DNA from: Plakobranchus ocellatus
Taxonomy: Eukaryota > Mollusca > Gastropoda > Plakobranchidae
Direction of reading: 5' to 3'
DNA length: 25,401 nt
Assembly: GCA_019648995.1 (NCBI GenBank)
Contig: BLXT01006036.1
Span: forward strand, 849,244-874,644
Shown: positions 11,428-22,300 of the stretch, piece after piece
Position numbering within the stretch: position 1 is the first letter of the stretch
Layout of the letters: every line of letters starts with the position of its first letter
Position numbers and translations under genes: made by a program
Notes under the pieces: generated by a model
What the model saw: the letters and a program-made list of their open reading frames with translations, nothing else
What the model was told of the DNA's origin: nothing
The model's database searches: none

Positions 11428-11763
11428 NNNNNNNNNNNNNNNNNNNNNNNNNNNNNNNNNNNNNNNNNNNNNNNNNNNNNNNNNNNNNNNNNNNNNNNNN
11501 NNNNNNNNNNNNNNNNNNNNNNNNNNNNNNNNNNNNNNNNNNNNNNNNNNNNNNNNNNNNNNNNNNNNNNNNNNNNNNNNNNNNNNNNNNNNNNNNNNNN
11601 NNNNNNNNNNNNNNNNNNNNNNNNNNNNNNNNNNNNNNNNNNNNNNNNNNNNNNNNNNNNNNNNNNNNNNNNNNNNNNNNNNNNNNNNNNNNNNNNNNNN
11701 NNNNNNNNNNNNNNNNNNNNNNNNNNNNNNNNNNNNNNNNNNNNNNNNNNNNNNNNNNNNNNN
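11428..11763. other. assembly gap (336 N)
   Basis: A run of N. Its stated length is not evidence of real sequence. The open frame spanning it on the minus strand is meaningless. Confidence 0.99.
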
Positions 11764-11831
11764 CGTACGTGAACTGAACAGTAGCTCCAGTTTTGTTCAT
11801 TCGAGATTTAAAGATGCATCATTTAAAAAAA
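11764..11831. repeat. right copy of repeat flanking the gap
   Basis: CGTACGTGAACTGAAC... (27 bp) is identical to 11247-11273. It is followed at once by a block matching 11388-11427 with one substitution (A to G) and one extra T. The 114 bp that separate the blocks on the left are missing here. Confidence 0.85.
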
Positions 11832-12620
11832 TGAAATTTGAAAACTTTTGAAAGGAAAAATAAACCATAAACTGGCTTTCAAAACAACTACATGTATTCC
11901 TGTCATCCGACTTATAAAGCTATTTCATTAAATATAAGCAAATCAATAATGGCCAAGAAACTAGAAAGATTGGGGGGGTGGGAGGGTTTTGTGTGTTTTT
12001 TGTTCACATGGCATACAATTTTTTCTATATCAGAGATCTACCTTAGCCAAATGAATCGCAGTATGGGTACTGTTAAATCTATTGACAATACAGCACCTCA
12101 TTTGGCACAGCAGGGATATATGTGTGTCTTAACACTGCTATTTATAACAGAACATATCCACACAATAAAAATATAAACCAAAACAGATGCACAGTTTGTA
12201 TGTGTAAAATAAATATTCTGAATTTATTTTCATCGTTATTTGCATTAAACATGCATGAATAGAAGGACATAGCAAATTGTAAAAGCATAACTGACTAATT
12301 AGAGAACTAAACATTTTTAGATAAATAAAATAAGATTTAGCGAAAGACACATTTTCCTCAACGTATATTCTTAGACCAATTTTAAGTGAATGAAAAAAAA
12401 AATATATATATATATATGTATATACATTTTCTCAAGATATTTTCAGACAATTTTCAGGAAGTCTTGCAGCTTTCATTAACGCAGAAAGACTAAAACCAAA
12501 AAATTTAAAGAACAGCAAGGATGAGAAATTAAAAAAAAGATGTCACATCCATGTCGGCAAATGCAATTCACTTAAATGTAAGCAATCTTGAAGGTGAACA
12601 AGCCTTTCCATGCACTGATT
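11832..12620. other. intergenic, nothing recognised
   Basis: AT-rich sequence with a small (AT)n tract near 12402-12420. Short open frames on both strands show no recognisable protein. Confidence 0.6.
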
Positions 12621-12622
12621 TA

Positions 12623-13265
12623 CAGTGCACACCTGATAATTCGACATTAAAGGGATCAGGCCACACATATCGAATAGTGAGATAAACAAGCTATTAGAGA
12701 GAAAAAAAAAGGAGGGGGGAGGTTGGGAATGTGGTGGGGAGTTTTTTGCCTTAGTATTAATTATTAAATATAACACTAACAGCGCTAACACGGTCTTCTT
12801 CCTAACAGCCAGCTACGCACACACACACACACACACACTCATGCATATGAATGATACCTAGCGGGGGGGGGGGTGCCTGCCACTGCCATCCACACATATT
12901 GCTGTGTTAAGTTTTAGCCAGTGAGCATAGGTCTAGGCCCAGCGTAGTGTCACACCTTTTCTCCTCTCATGCGCCTCCTCTACCCTCCATCCCAAATCTC
13001 ATCATTCCCGCAGTGACTCAATCACAATGAAAAATCTGTGTCATTTTGGGCACATTAATGTTGCTGTGAGACGCAGCCAGGAAAAAGCACTTCAGTTTTC
13101 TTTTATCTGAAAAACGGACAGGAACAGTCAAATTAAGAGAAATGAGCTAGCTGAGCAGCATGTCAATTTGGGCAAATTTTTGTTAGTATAAACTTGGAGG
13201 GAATTATGTGGAACTTTTAAAGTGCGTCAAATTAAGAAAAATGTCGAATTAAGTGGTGTGCACTG
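12623..13265. mobile_element. non-autonomous pogo/Tigger-like TIR element (643 bp)
   Basis: The two ends are inverted repeats. Each begins CAGTGCACACC and continues, after three differing bases, with TAATTCGACATT (23 of 26 positions match). TA lies immediately outside both ends (12621-12622 and 13266-13267), the target duplication typical of the Tc1/mariner-pogo superfamily; CAG-starting ends resemble pogo/Tigger. GTCAAATTAAG recurs near the right end and resembles part of the TIR (GTCGAATTAAG), perhaps a subterminal transposase site. The interior has no transposase frame, but has an AG/G-rich patch, a (CA)n tract and an 11-base G run. A partial extra end (TGCACTG at 12611-12617) sits just outside the left TIR and forms a palindrome with it. 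Assignment to pogo is inferred from ends and TA only. Confidence 0.72.
12818..12838. repeat. (CA)n microsatellite inside the TIR element
   Basis: About ten CA units, followed 24 bp later by a run of 11 G (12863-12873). Confidence 0.9.
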
Positions 13266-13267
13266 TA

Positions 13268-15466
13268 TATACTTTGAACAAATCACTAATTCACAAGCTT
13301 TAGTTGGTTTTTTTTTCCCTGTTTAATATTACATTTTAGATGGAGACTGACTATTTTTCCATGAGAAGCTGAAAACCATAGTTGTCTGGACTCAAACTTA
13401 TTCCATTATGACTGTATAAATATATGCATTTATCAATTCTATATGGAGTTTCACCAAAAGAGTGAAACGTTTCCAACAAAAAAAAATTCGACCTCGGGGA
13501 AGCAGTTTTATGCGTCTTAGGGATAAGCCTCTGCAGAAATCAAAATAAATGTCATTCAGTCTTTATCTATGATGCGGTGGGGAGTTGGTACTGGATGCTG
13601 GGCACTATTTTTTTTTCCCCATAACTCAAACCATACCTTTTCACACTACTATACATGTGTATAATGATGCCTTTAATCAAAAGAAAATTCATTTTTGTGA
13701 AAGATTTTGCATTCAGAAACACGGCATCTAAGTAGGTTATAGATTTAGCAAAATATTTACATGTTTAAAGAAAATTGTCCACAGCATAAACCATAGGCCA
13801 GACAAGTAGAATCTTTCTCTTAGTCAAAAAATTGTGTGTAGCGTGTTGCACTAAATGAAGTTTGGCAGCAGAAAGAAAACCTTTAAATCTACGTTGTGCA
13901 GCGTGTGTTTGAAAAATCAAGGATTATCATATACAGCCAGATTCAGCGAAGGCTTTGTGACAGAATACGAGTCTATCCCCTACTAATGCTACATAGTGGC
14001 ACACTACCTCACATCATACACAATTATGATTGAAATCATCAATAAATTGCTGAAAATCAAGGATTTTTTCAAAATAGCTCCATCTATTTTGAGATTTCTG
14101 AGTAAGCTTTTTTGTTAATTTTGACAGAGATATAAGTTACTGCGAGATTCCAACTGCGATGTGTCTGCCAAGATGATTTTTTGGCATTTCATTCACCATG
14201 GCAGTGATAACTATAGAGAACTGATCTTAAAAGACTAGCTATGACAAAATCGTTGATTAAATAATATGCCATCTTACAACTCTATAAATCTTTTGCATGT
14301 CTTCTTTACAAGAACACTTTCCATCCATTTGTTAACATCTGCACACTGCCTGAAAGACTGTAATTCACATTGCCGTTATATTTACATGCTATTTATAATA
14401 TTGCTCAAGCTCAAACACTTGATTTCTGGTTCACCAAAAAAACAAACACAAGAAATAAATAAATAAAATAATTAAAAAAAAAAAAAAACCAGTTTGGACA
14501 ATCAGGCATGTCTGCATAGGATGGCATGACAGCAACAGAGCGTAAGTCTTGTTCCCCTTTTAAAGACAATAACAAAACAATAAAACAGAAGCAACTTACT
14601 CCATTACTGTTGTGAAACACAAGCTCTCACTAATATTAGCATAAACATAGAGAGTCATTATTTTCTATCCCTATGCAGAAACCCCTAAAGCCAAAATTTC
14701 TTCTTGTATAAGCTTGGATCTATGAACTGAATTTTCTTCTCTTTAGGCTTTACACCTGAATTCTTTCAGACGGAACTTCTGGGCAGGTCATTCCGCTTAA
14801 TTCAAAGTCTTATTGTCATAAACACTGACCAATACTACTAAGCTCATCTTAACTGGTCATCAAAAGGCAATCTGGCAGAATGCAGAGACATTCATCCATA
14901 TAGATAATTCAATAATAATTACAATAGATCTAGTAGATTGATGAGCTGCTTGTTCACACCCGACATCATTCAGGGTCTTCGATATGTGTGTGTCCTAAAT
15001 GCGTTATTCCTTTTCATTTCCCCTTCATTTTTCCAATGAACTCTGCTATTTGGAATTTTGGATTATTTGAAATAATAAGTTTTTCACTGAACATTTAGAA
15101 ACCTCTAGAACCCGGCAGCAGTAGCACACAACACTCTCTCTCTCTCTCCCTATCAGTAACGCTCATAAGACAACTGATGCCCCCCAAAAAAGCGGAACTT
15201 CAATACTTCACTCTACTACCATCTTTCAACTGTAGGGTTGAACATGAAAATTTATTTATTCCACCATACCGTGGTGGTCAGAATGGAGGGGGGGGAGAAG
15301 AGAGTATATTGACTTAATTTTCTTACAAAATGACGCCTTTTTTTTTGTATTAATTAAAGATATTTTTTCTGTGAAGGTGCATTTTAAGGGGGTGGCCTCT
15401 GCATTACTTACCTATTTTAAAGCACGAGGGCAATAGGGAATGCAAAAGGATTGGTTGGTTTACATA
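13268..15466. other. intergenic, nothing recognised
   Basis: AT-rich sequence without a supportable gene. It includes a (CT)n tract at 15133-15148 and a poly-A/T-rich patch near 14455-14487. AAGCGGAA-type strings near 14790 and 15190 hint at a decayed transposon, but the match is too short to call. Confidence 0.5.
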
Positions 15467-15472
15467 TTTATT
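15467..15472 (-). terminator. candidate RABL2 polyadenylation signal (AATAAA on minus strand)
   Basis: TTTATT on the plus strand reads AATAAA on the minus strand, about 760 bp after the RABL2 stop. I noticed no closer perfect hexamer. A variant signal nearer the stop is possible. Confidence 0.3.
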
Positions 15473-16233
15473 TATAAGCTATATATTAAAGTAGATTGCT
15501 TTTTTGACATGGAAATCATGAATAAATTTGAAGGAGCTGAGAAAACAAAAGGTTAAGAAAAGAAGAATCAAGGACGGAACAACATCTTGGCAAGTGAAGC
15601 AAGCTACCCATACTGGGCAGAGCAAAGCAAAGCTGTAGACATTTCATTTTTTACAAAGAGGGAGAAAAAAATGCAATCTATTCCTTTGGCATACTCTTAC
15701 ACTGGGTTAGTACTACTACTTCTAGTCTACTTGAGATAAAGTAAAATAATACTACAGGCTTTTTGGGGGTCTACTGATAAGGAAAATAATAGTGATTTGA
15801 TAATGAAACCTCCCAATATCTCTCATAAATTTTGAGAATTATTTCAGGGTGAGTTCAATCAAATGAAAAAAAAAAAGGGTTTTCCCCTACAATATCAATG
15901 CATCAGATTCAGTTTGTAGTTTCTATTGCTTTTCTTGTTGGACATATTTTGACAAATCTCATGCAACTTACTTGGGAGATAATGAAAGGCTCAAATGCCA
16001 AATATCTGTGCCAAAAGCCCACTGATATTTTTTTTTTTTGGAAAAGAATGAAAGCTACTAAAAAAGAGGGACTGTATCATTGGAGCAATATCAGCACATA
16101 AAACAACACAGTACAGAGAGACACCAAGGAATGTTGAGGTATTTTCAAAACTGCACTAGTGTGGTGTGTTGAATTCATGACTGAAGAATAAATAGACTAA
16201 GAATAAATCAACTAATAAACAACTAGACTAGCT
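15473..16233 (-). other. presumed RABL2 3' UTR
   Basis: Sequence between the RABL2 stop (16234-16236) and the candidate signal at 15467. A plus-strand open frame at 15898-16101 has no recognisable product and is treated as chance. Confidence 0.4.
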
Positions 16234-16377
16234 TCAAGACTGCCCTGTATCTGTTGTAGCTGTTTCTTCTTTCTTTGATTCCTTTTCGCTCTCATCCTCG
16301 TCAGGGCTGTCTTTGCCATTTCTCTGCGTTCCATCTGGATTTAACTTACTGTTGTATTTTGGGTCAAGCTCGAAATT
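16234..16377 (-). CDS. RABL2: RABL2 coding exon 8 (C-terminal tail and stop)
   Basis: Encodes NFELDPKYNSKL... followed by an Asp/Glu/Lys/Ser-rich tail ending ATTDTGQS and TGA (16236-16234). The acceptor is GATTTCAG|A. The tail is disordered and poorly conserved in the family, but acidic in both this protein and human RABL2. No Cys is present for prenylation. Confidence 0.92.
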   Translation of the reverse strand, partial: NFELDPKYNSKLNPDGTQRNGKDSPDEDESEKESKKEETATTDTGQS

Positions 16378-19300
16378 CTGAAATCAAATATGAATACTAG
16401 ATAAGGAAGTTTTTTTTTGGTTTTTTTTTTTTCAATATAAAGAGTCCAGGACTTGAGATACAACAGTAGTGTTTAGTGGATCCAGTGAACGGTAACTGAA
16501 GAACAAATGGCTATGACATACAATCTTAAGACTTTAGGTTTTTGTCAAAACTAAATTATATTTGGTCATTAGGAGTCACAGATGAATTACATCAATCTCA
16601 ATATATTTTACTTATAGTCGGTGCTTTAGTTGTCATTGGCAGTTTTTTTATTTAAAAAAAAGCCTCATAATAAGACATTAAAAGGTACATACTTTAATGA
16701 GCTGTTTCAATTTGCCTTGATATGGTAGCAGTTATGATTTCTCTTTCTCCTCCTACATTAGCTTCATTTACAGTGATAGCCCTGCTATTTGATATGGAAA
16801 AAAGAAGCCCAAAAAAAAGGCTGAAATCAGAGGAAAATTTTATCTTTAAAGTAAAAATCAGTGCCAAGAATTTTACATTTTAAATTTGTTAAACCAAGGC
16901 TGTTAGACACTTTTATAAAGCATACCTCTAATTCTTTCATGATTTCATCCATAAAATCTGTTGAGTTGTGTTTATATGCGAGGCCTGCTCGTATAGAATC
17001 TCGGAATAACTGAGGACAACAGTGGTAAAGAAATCCTTTATAATTATTACATCACAACCAACATTTACTCCTATCTACTTTCCAAATATTGCAAGACCAA
17101 CTGCCTCCCCCATTCCCATTCTGGTCTAAATCAAACATCTCTTCTGCTTCATTTTCACAAGCTGAAAATATCTTTACAAAATCCCTTTTCACCATCTACA
17201 AAAACAGGAGAATGAAGAAGTCTAAAAAAGTAAAGATACAAAGGGGGGAACGATGGCTCACCTGGAAGGGCAGTTGGCTACCAAGTCAGAGTCTGGGGTT
17301 TGAATCCCAGTCCAGGCCAAATAAATTTATCATTGCTTCTCCGTGTTTATCCAGCACTAAATGGGTAGCTAGGAATCTTAAGACCCGACAAAAGTAAAGG
17401 CGGCGAGAAAAGCAATGGCAAAGTACCTTATAATGCCGTATGCCAAGAACAATCAGGACCCTACTCCTAGATCCCCAATGCTTGGTCCCACTTTACTTTT
17501 TTTTTTTATCTCCACGTCTCTTTCAAATTTGATGAAATATATCAAATGAGCACTTGTACAAGACAGAATGCATTTAAAAACATCTTAAGACAAGAATATT
17601 TATTCCATGGGCAAAAAAAGACACGTAGAGAAGATAATATTTTTATACAAAGTTTTTTAAATTAAATAATATCTATTATTGCTATCTTTCTTCTGAATAC
17701 AACCTAACATTTTGGGTTCGAAACTTCAAAAACTACAACTATACTTACATCTCCATACTCATCTTTGACATTTTGTGAGGATACTATATAATTATATGTT
17801 GAGTCACAGTAATAAGAGACATTGTTTAATAGGAACATTATTAAAATACAGGCACAGTTTTGATAGTTTTTGTCTCATACCAAGTTTTTCTCAATATTTT
17901 TACACAAGGCTTGCAGTTTCTTAATAATAGAGTAAAAATTTCTCTCAGAGACAAGACTATTTGAGCCTAGTTTGAAGTTGTATGATATATTAATTAAAAC
18001 TGAAGTTATGAATTTTTAAGAAAAAGTTTACTTTACGAAGACTCAGCACAGAAATAGCGCCAGTGAGTTCATTTGAATTTTCTCAGATTGCTACACATCT
18101 AGTTATATGTATTAAATACACAACATATATTTGTTGATGGTATATATTCAGTGTTGCAAATACTTTGATAGCTTATACACTAACCTTTACATACATTTCT
18201 CAACTTCTAAGCAAATAGTAAAGCAGTGACATTTGAGAGGAAGAAGAGCTAACCTTAACAACGTTGGTCCCATCTGCCGCTGACACAAAGTAGAAGGGCA
18301 TACTGTGCTTCTTAGCAAATGCAAAAGTTTTCTGGGTCATGCTCATGTCCTCTGAGTGAACATTAAAAAAAAAAATATTATTCGATTTTAAAAAGTTCAA
18401 TTTTTAATGAAAGCAAATATTACAATATCTCACTATGAAAGAGCTTGGGGAAAACATGTAATGCCTATACAAATTTTTGTCAGGTGCTACTAAAAGCCGC
18501 AAAAATATGGATGTGTTAATGTTACCCAGAAAGGTTAACCTGAGCATATATTCAAAGTCAATAAACTTCCCTACAATTTATGGATTTCATTGTGAAAAGA
18601 ATTTTAAATACCAATAAACTCAGTCTCTTCTTCGCAAAATTGACTGCATCCTGAAAATAATAAAAATGGTGGTATCTGTCATTTGGAGCACCACAATACA
18701 AAACCAAAGGGAAAAAGGGGCATTAAAAGTTTTGTGGGTAAGTTCTGTTTTCCAGAGAATATCATCATGCAAAAATGATGAAAACTGGCTTAGGATTCAA
18801 CAATCTTGTGTTACATTTATAAGCTGCAAAGCAGTAATGTTTTACAAACACACAAAGATTGGTTACAGCAGTATTCAATATCCCTTACTACCTAATCAGT
18901 TTATTATACTAATAATTTTCATTAAATTCTAACCAGTAGGATAAAACCTCTTTGTAAAACAAAACCAAAAATTTCACAGGTACGTCGGTAGCTCACATAA
19001 TTCAGTACAGTTGTTTAATGTGGTCATTACCACAAAAGATATCCACACATTTCTGGCAGGGCCTTTGATTGTAAAAATTATTTCATGAGGCATTCATTCA
19101 GAAATACCTATTGGCAGCATTTTTCTGGGCATGTGATTAATTTCTAACAGTAGACTGGCTTTTTTTTTTTTAATTTACTATCTTTGTCTGAAAGAAATTG
19201 AAAATGGCAATATTTTAAAGTTCACAAGTATATTACAGCTTTTTCCTTTCAAATGCAGTTTCAAAGTACTCCATTCTTGGGGAATCTCACACTTGATTGC

Positions 19301-22300
19301 TGTAAAAAATTATCTAAAAATGCATCACATTTCATCAGTGTGCTAGCAATTTGGCCAAAGTCTTTTTTTTTTACAGGTTTACAGAAAACTGATTTGACTT
19401 AAGTGCACATGTACATACACTAAAATTAAAAAAAATGAATGATACCCTTGGATTCCATTCGCCCATTTGAATCATCTTTACTTGTGAGATAGATAGAGTT
19501 TAAGAATATTGTGATGGTTCTGTTTCATTTTGACCTTAGTATGCTATTATATGAACGCTGATGTTTTGTTTTTTGGTATCAAACTCTCATACAAACCATC
19601 AATTTTATTGGCTGCACACAAACAAGGGATCTCTGGTCTGTACGTTCGTAAATCTTTTAACCACTCCGGCAAGTTTTTATAAGTTATTTTGCGGGTACAG
19701 TCAAACACCTGTTCAGAAAGTGGATAACAAAAAAACTCTAAATACAGGGATAAACAATTAATTTCTAATGTAGTTACTGAGCAAAAGAAATTTTACGCAT
19801 AATTCCATAACTGGTTTTAGTGTGCCATTTTATTTTTTATTTTTATTTTTTTTTGCTTCCACAAGGTAAAAAGAAACAATATTTTTCTTGTTGTTTTAGT
19901 GTGAAGAAATATCCAAAAATGATTTCTAATCATTTTGTGCTATTAGAAGCAGAGCTATTTCTAATAATATTATTTATACTATGCAGTCTACTTCTGGTGT
20001 TTCTGCCATTACTTTTACTGCTAATGCTTTCCGCCTAGCTACTCCTGTTACCATCAATTGATATGATAATCTTGAGGCTAATTCTGTCACTAATTATTAA
20101 GAAAATAAATGGTAAGATTTACAAGAACTTTTCCACACGTGTGAGCTCCAGTGTTCAAGCAAATTGCTTATTTCTTTGTTTTTTCCTTTTTAATTCTCAT
20201 TTATGTGCGGGAAGAAAAAGTGTAATTTGGCAGAGCAGAGAGCCAGTAAAAGGCACCAAAGCCTATGATAGTAAACAACTGAAATAAAAAAAAAACCAGC
20301 TGCTTCACTCTCTATAGGTTGAAGGGCTGTGCCATTAGGAAAAACAAAAATTACAATAGACTTAAGAAATGCTTAGCAGCAACACTGTACCAGTATACAG
20401 GCTTGTGCCTGATGATAGTAAGATGGGTGCATGCTGTTGAATCTCTCCTGGCCGGCAGTGTCCCAGAAATCTGAAGATATGTTGGATCATCAATATCAAG
20501 TCTTCTTGTATGAGTATTAATGTTATAATAATAATACTAAACTTTGAACAAAATTTAAATAATAAAGATTAATAGAAATATTCAAAAGCAATTATATTTT
20601 CTAGATTTTTTTTGGGGGGGTATTGTTTTGTTTGTGTCATTTTATTTCTAGTTGATGTATTCAAATGCTTTTTAACACATGGTATGTACCCTTGACGTAA
20701 AATGGCTGTTAAATGTCACCCACTGATATACATTGTAAATATAACTTTAATCCTCCCATACATACACACGCACCAAAAAATAGTATAAATATTAAAGACA
20801 TGTAAGTAACGAAACACTTTTGTAAAATGGAATTTTAATTTTTTTTTCTTTAATAATATAGTTTGCGACAATTCCAAGGAACTTGGTTACATGGAATGGA
20901 TATTTTGACATGCTGCAATTCTTAGGCCAGACCAAAATTGGGTTTAAAAAAATGAAATTTCTATACTTCTCAATTCTCTATCTCTATCCAGTCGTTTCCA
21001 TGACAGAATTGAAAGACAGGAATTTAAGATTTAGGGTACACCAATGTTAAAATATACTTGGAGTGCAGAATTTTTGATCCATTTGAACATGATGTAAGGT
21101 GATTTATCAAAACCTCATCATAATGAGTGATATGAATAACAAAGTGCACCTACTCACCCACGGATACTTTTTTACCATCAATCTCCGTCTTGTGGGTGAA
21201 CAAAGTCAGAGCAAACGTTGACAGCTGTTGTGGTTTGCTGAGAAGCTAATGTAAGGTTTACATGTACAGCATAATCTAAAACAAAACACAAACATACAAA
21301 ACTACAGTGTACATTTTATTGTTTCTCAGCCATCATCATTTCAATGAATTCACAAACATCTAGAGCTTTTGATAAGTGGAGTAATATGATGAAAATATCG
21401 ATTGGATATAAACAATATTTTGAGAGTCTAAAGCTATTGATGTAACTAAAGACTTTTTAATAGATTTACAAAAGATTTCCTTTGAAAATATTTGAAGAAA
21501 GCAAATGTTGGACCAGAGATTTTTAGGTGAATATTATTTTAAAGGATACTATCCATCCATAAGAAAGCGTTCCACCAACCTGAGAAAAAAAAAATTAAGT
21601 AAAAAATTATCTTTAGACATAGATCTATATCATAAAAATAAATGAATATTCTCAGTGGAGTTCATAATTTAAAAATGTATACATGAGCTATTGCCAAAAG
21701 GTGGACCTCAAAATTGTATCATGTTTTCTACTGCATTTAGAAAAAAAAAAAAGAATCTCCAATTTCAAAATACAAAAGCCCAATTGAGTATCAGTGAGGT
21801 AATATTCATGCTGAGTTTGACAGCAGGAGTTAATCCATGTAAAATAAAAATTAGTCTTTGTCTCTTCACCTGGTGGTGAATGAGCTTGATTTGTTGACGG
21901 GTGACCACTTTTTTGGTGATTTTGTCATCATAGTTATGTGAGCAACTTATTTGCTTAATTGAGACATCAAGGATGCATCCAAAACTGATTTTTTAAACAA
22001 AAAAGTAATACTTTTATGACATTTCACTCAAAAATCAAAAAAATTATGTATTGATGAGTTCAATTTTTTTCAAATAGGGCTTCTAGAAAATCTTTCACAT
22101 TTACCCATGATGACAGCCCATGTTTTGGCAAACCCTCGTATGCTATTCAATCAGTTCTCACAAAAATTTACAATTTCAATTGTATCTCTTCAAAGTTTCA
22201 ATCAATCTGACACCATAATTCCTTTTTGCTCTAATACGTTTCTTTTTCATTAAGCCAGGGTAATTTTTTACAGAGAAAAAAATTTATGGATTCAGGATTA

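Noticed and set aside
11405-11800. 131-codon minus-strand frame across the gap
   Set aside because: Almost entirely unknown bases.
14768-15200. Possible second decayed Tigger-like element, from CATTCCGCTTAA near 14790 and AAAGCGGAACTT near 15190
   Set aside because: Only about 8 bp of the inverted match is convincing; no TA duplication and no clear ends.
17254-17307. Functional tRNA gene
   Set aside because: A and B boxes are present, but the acceptor and anticodon stems do not fold well and a SINE body follows.
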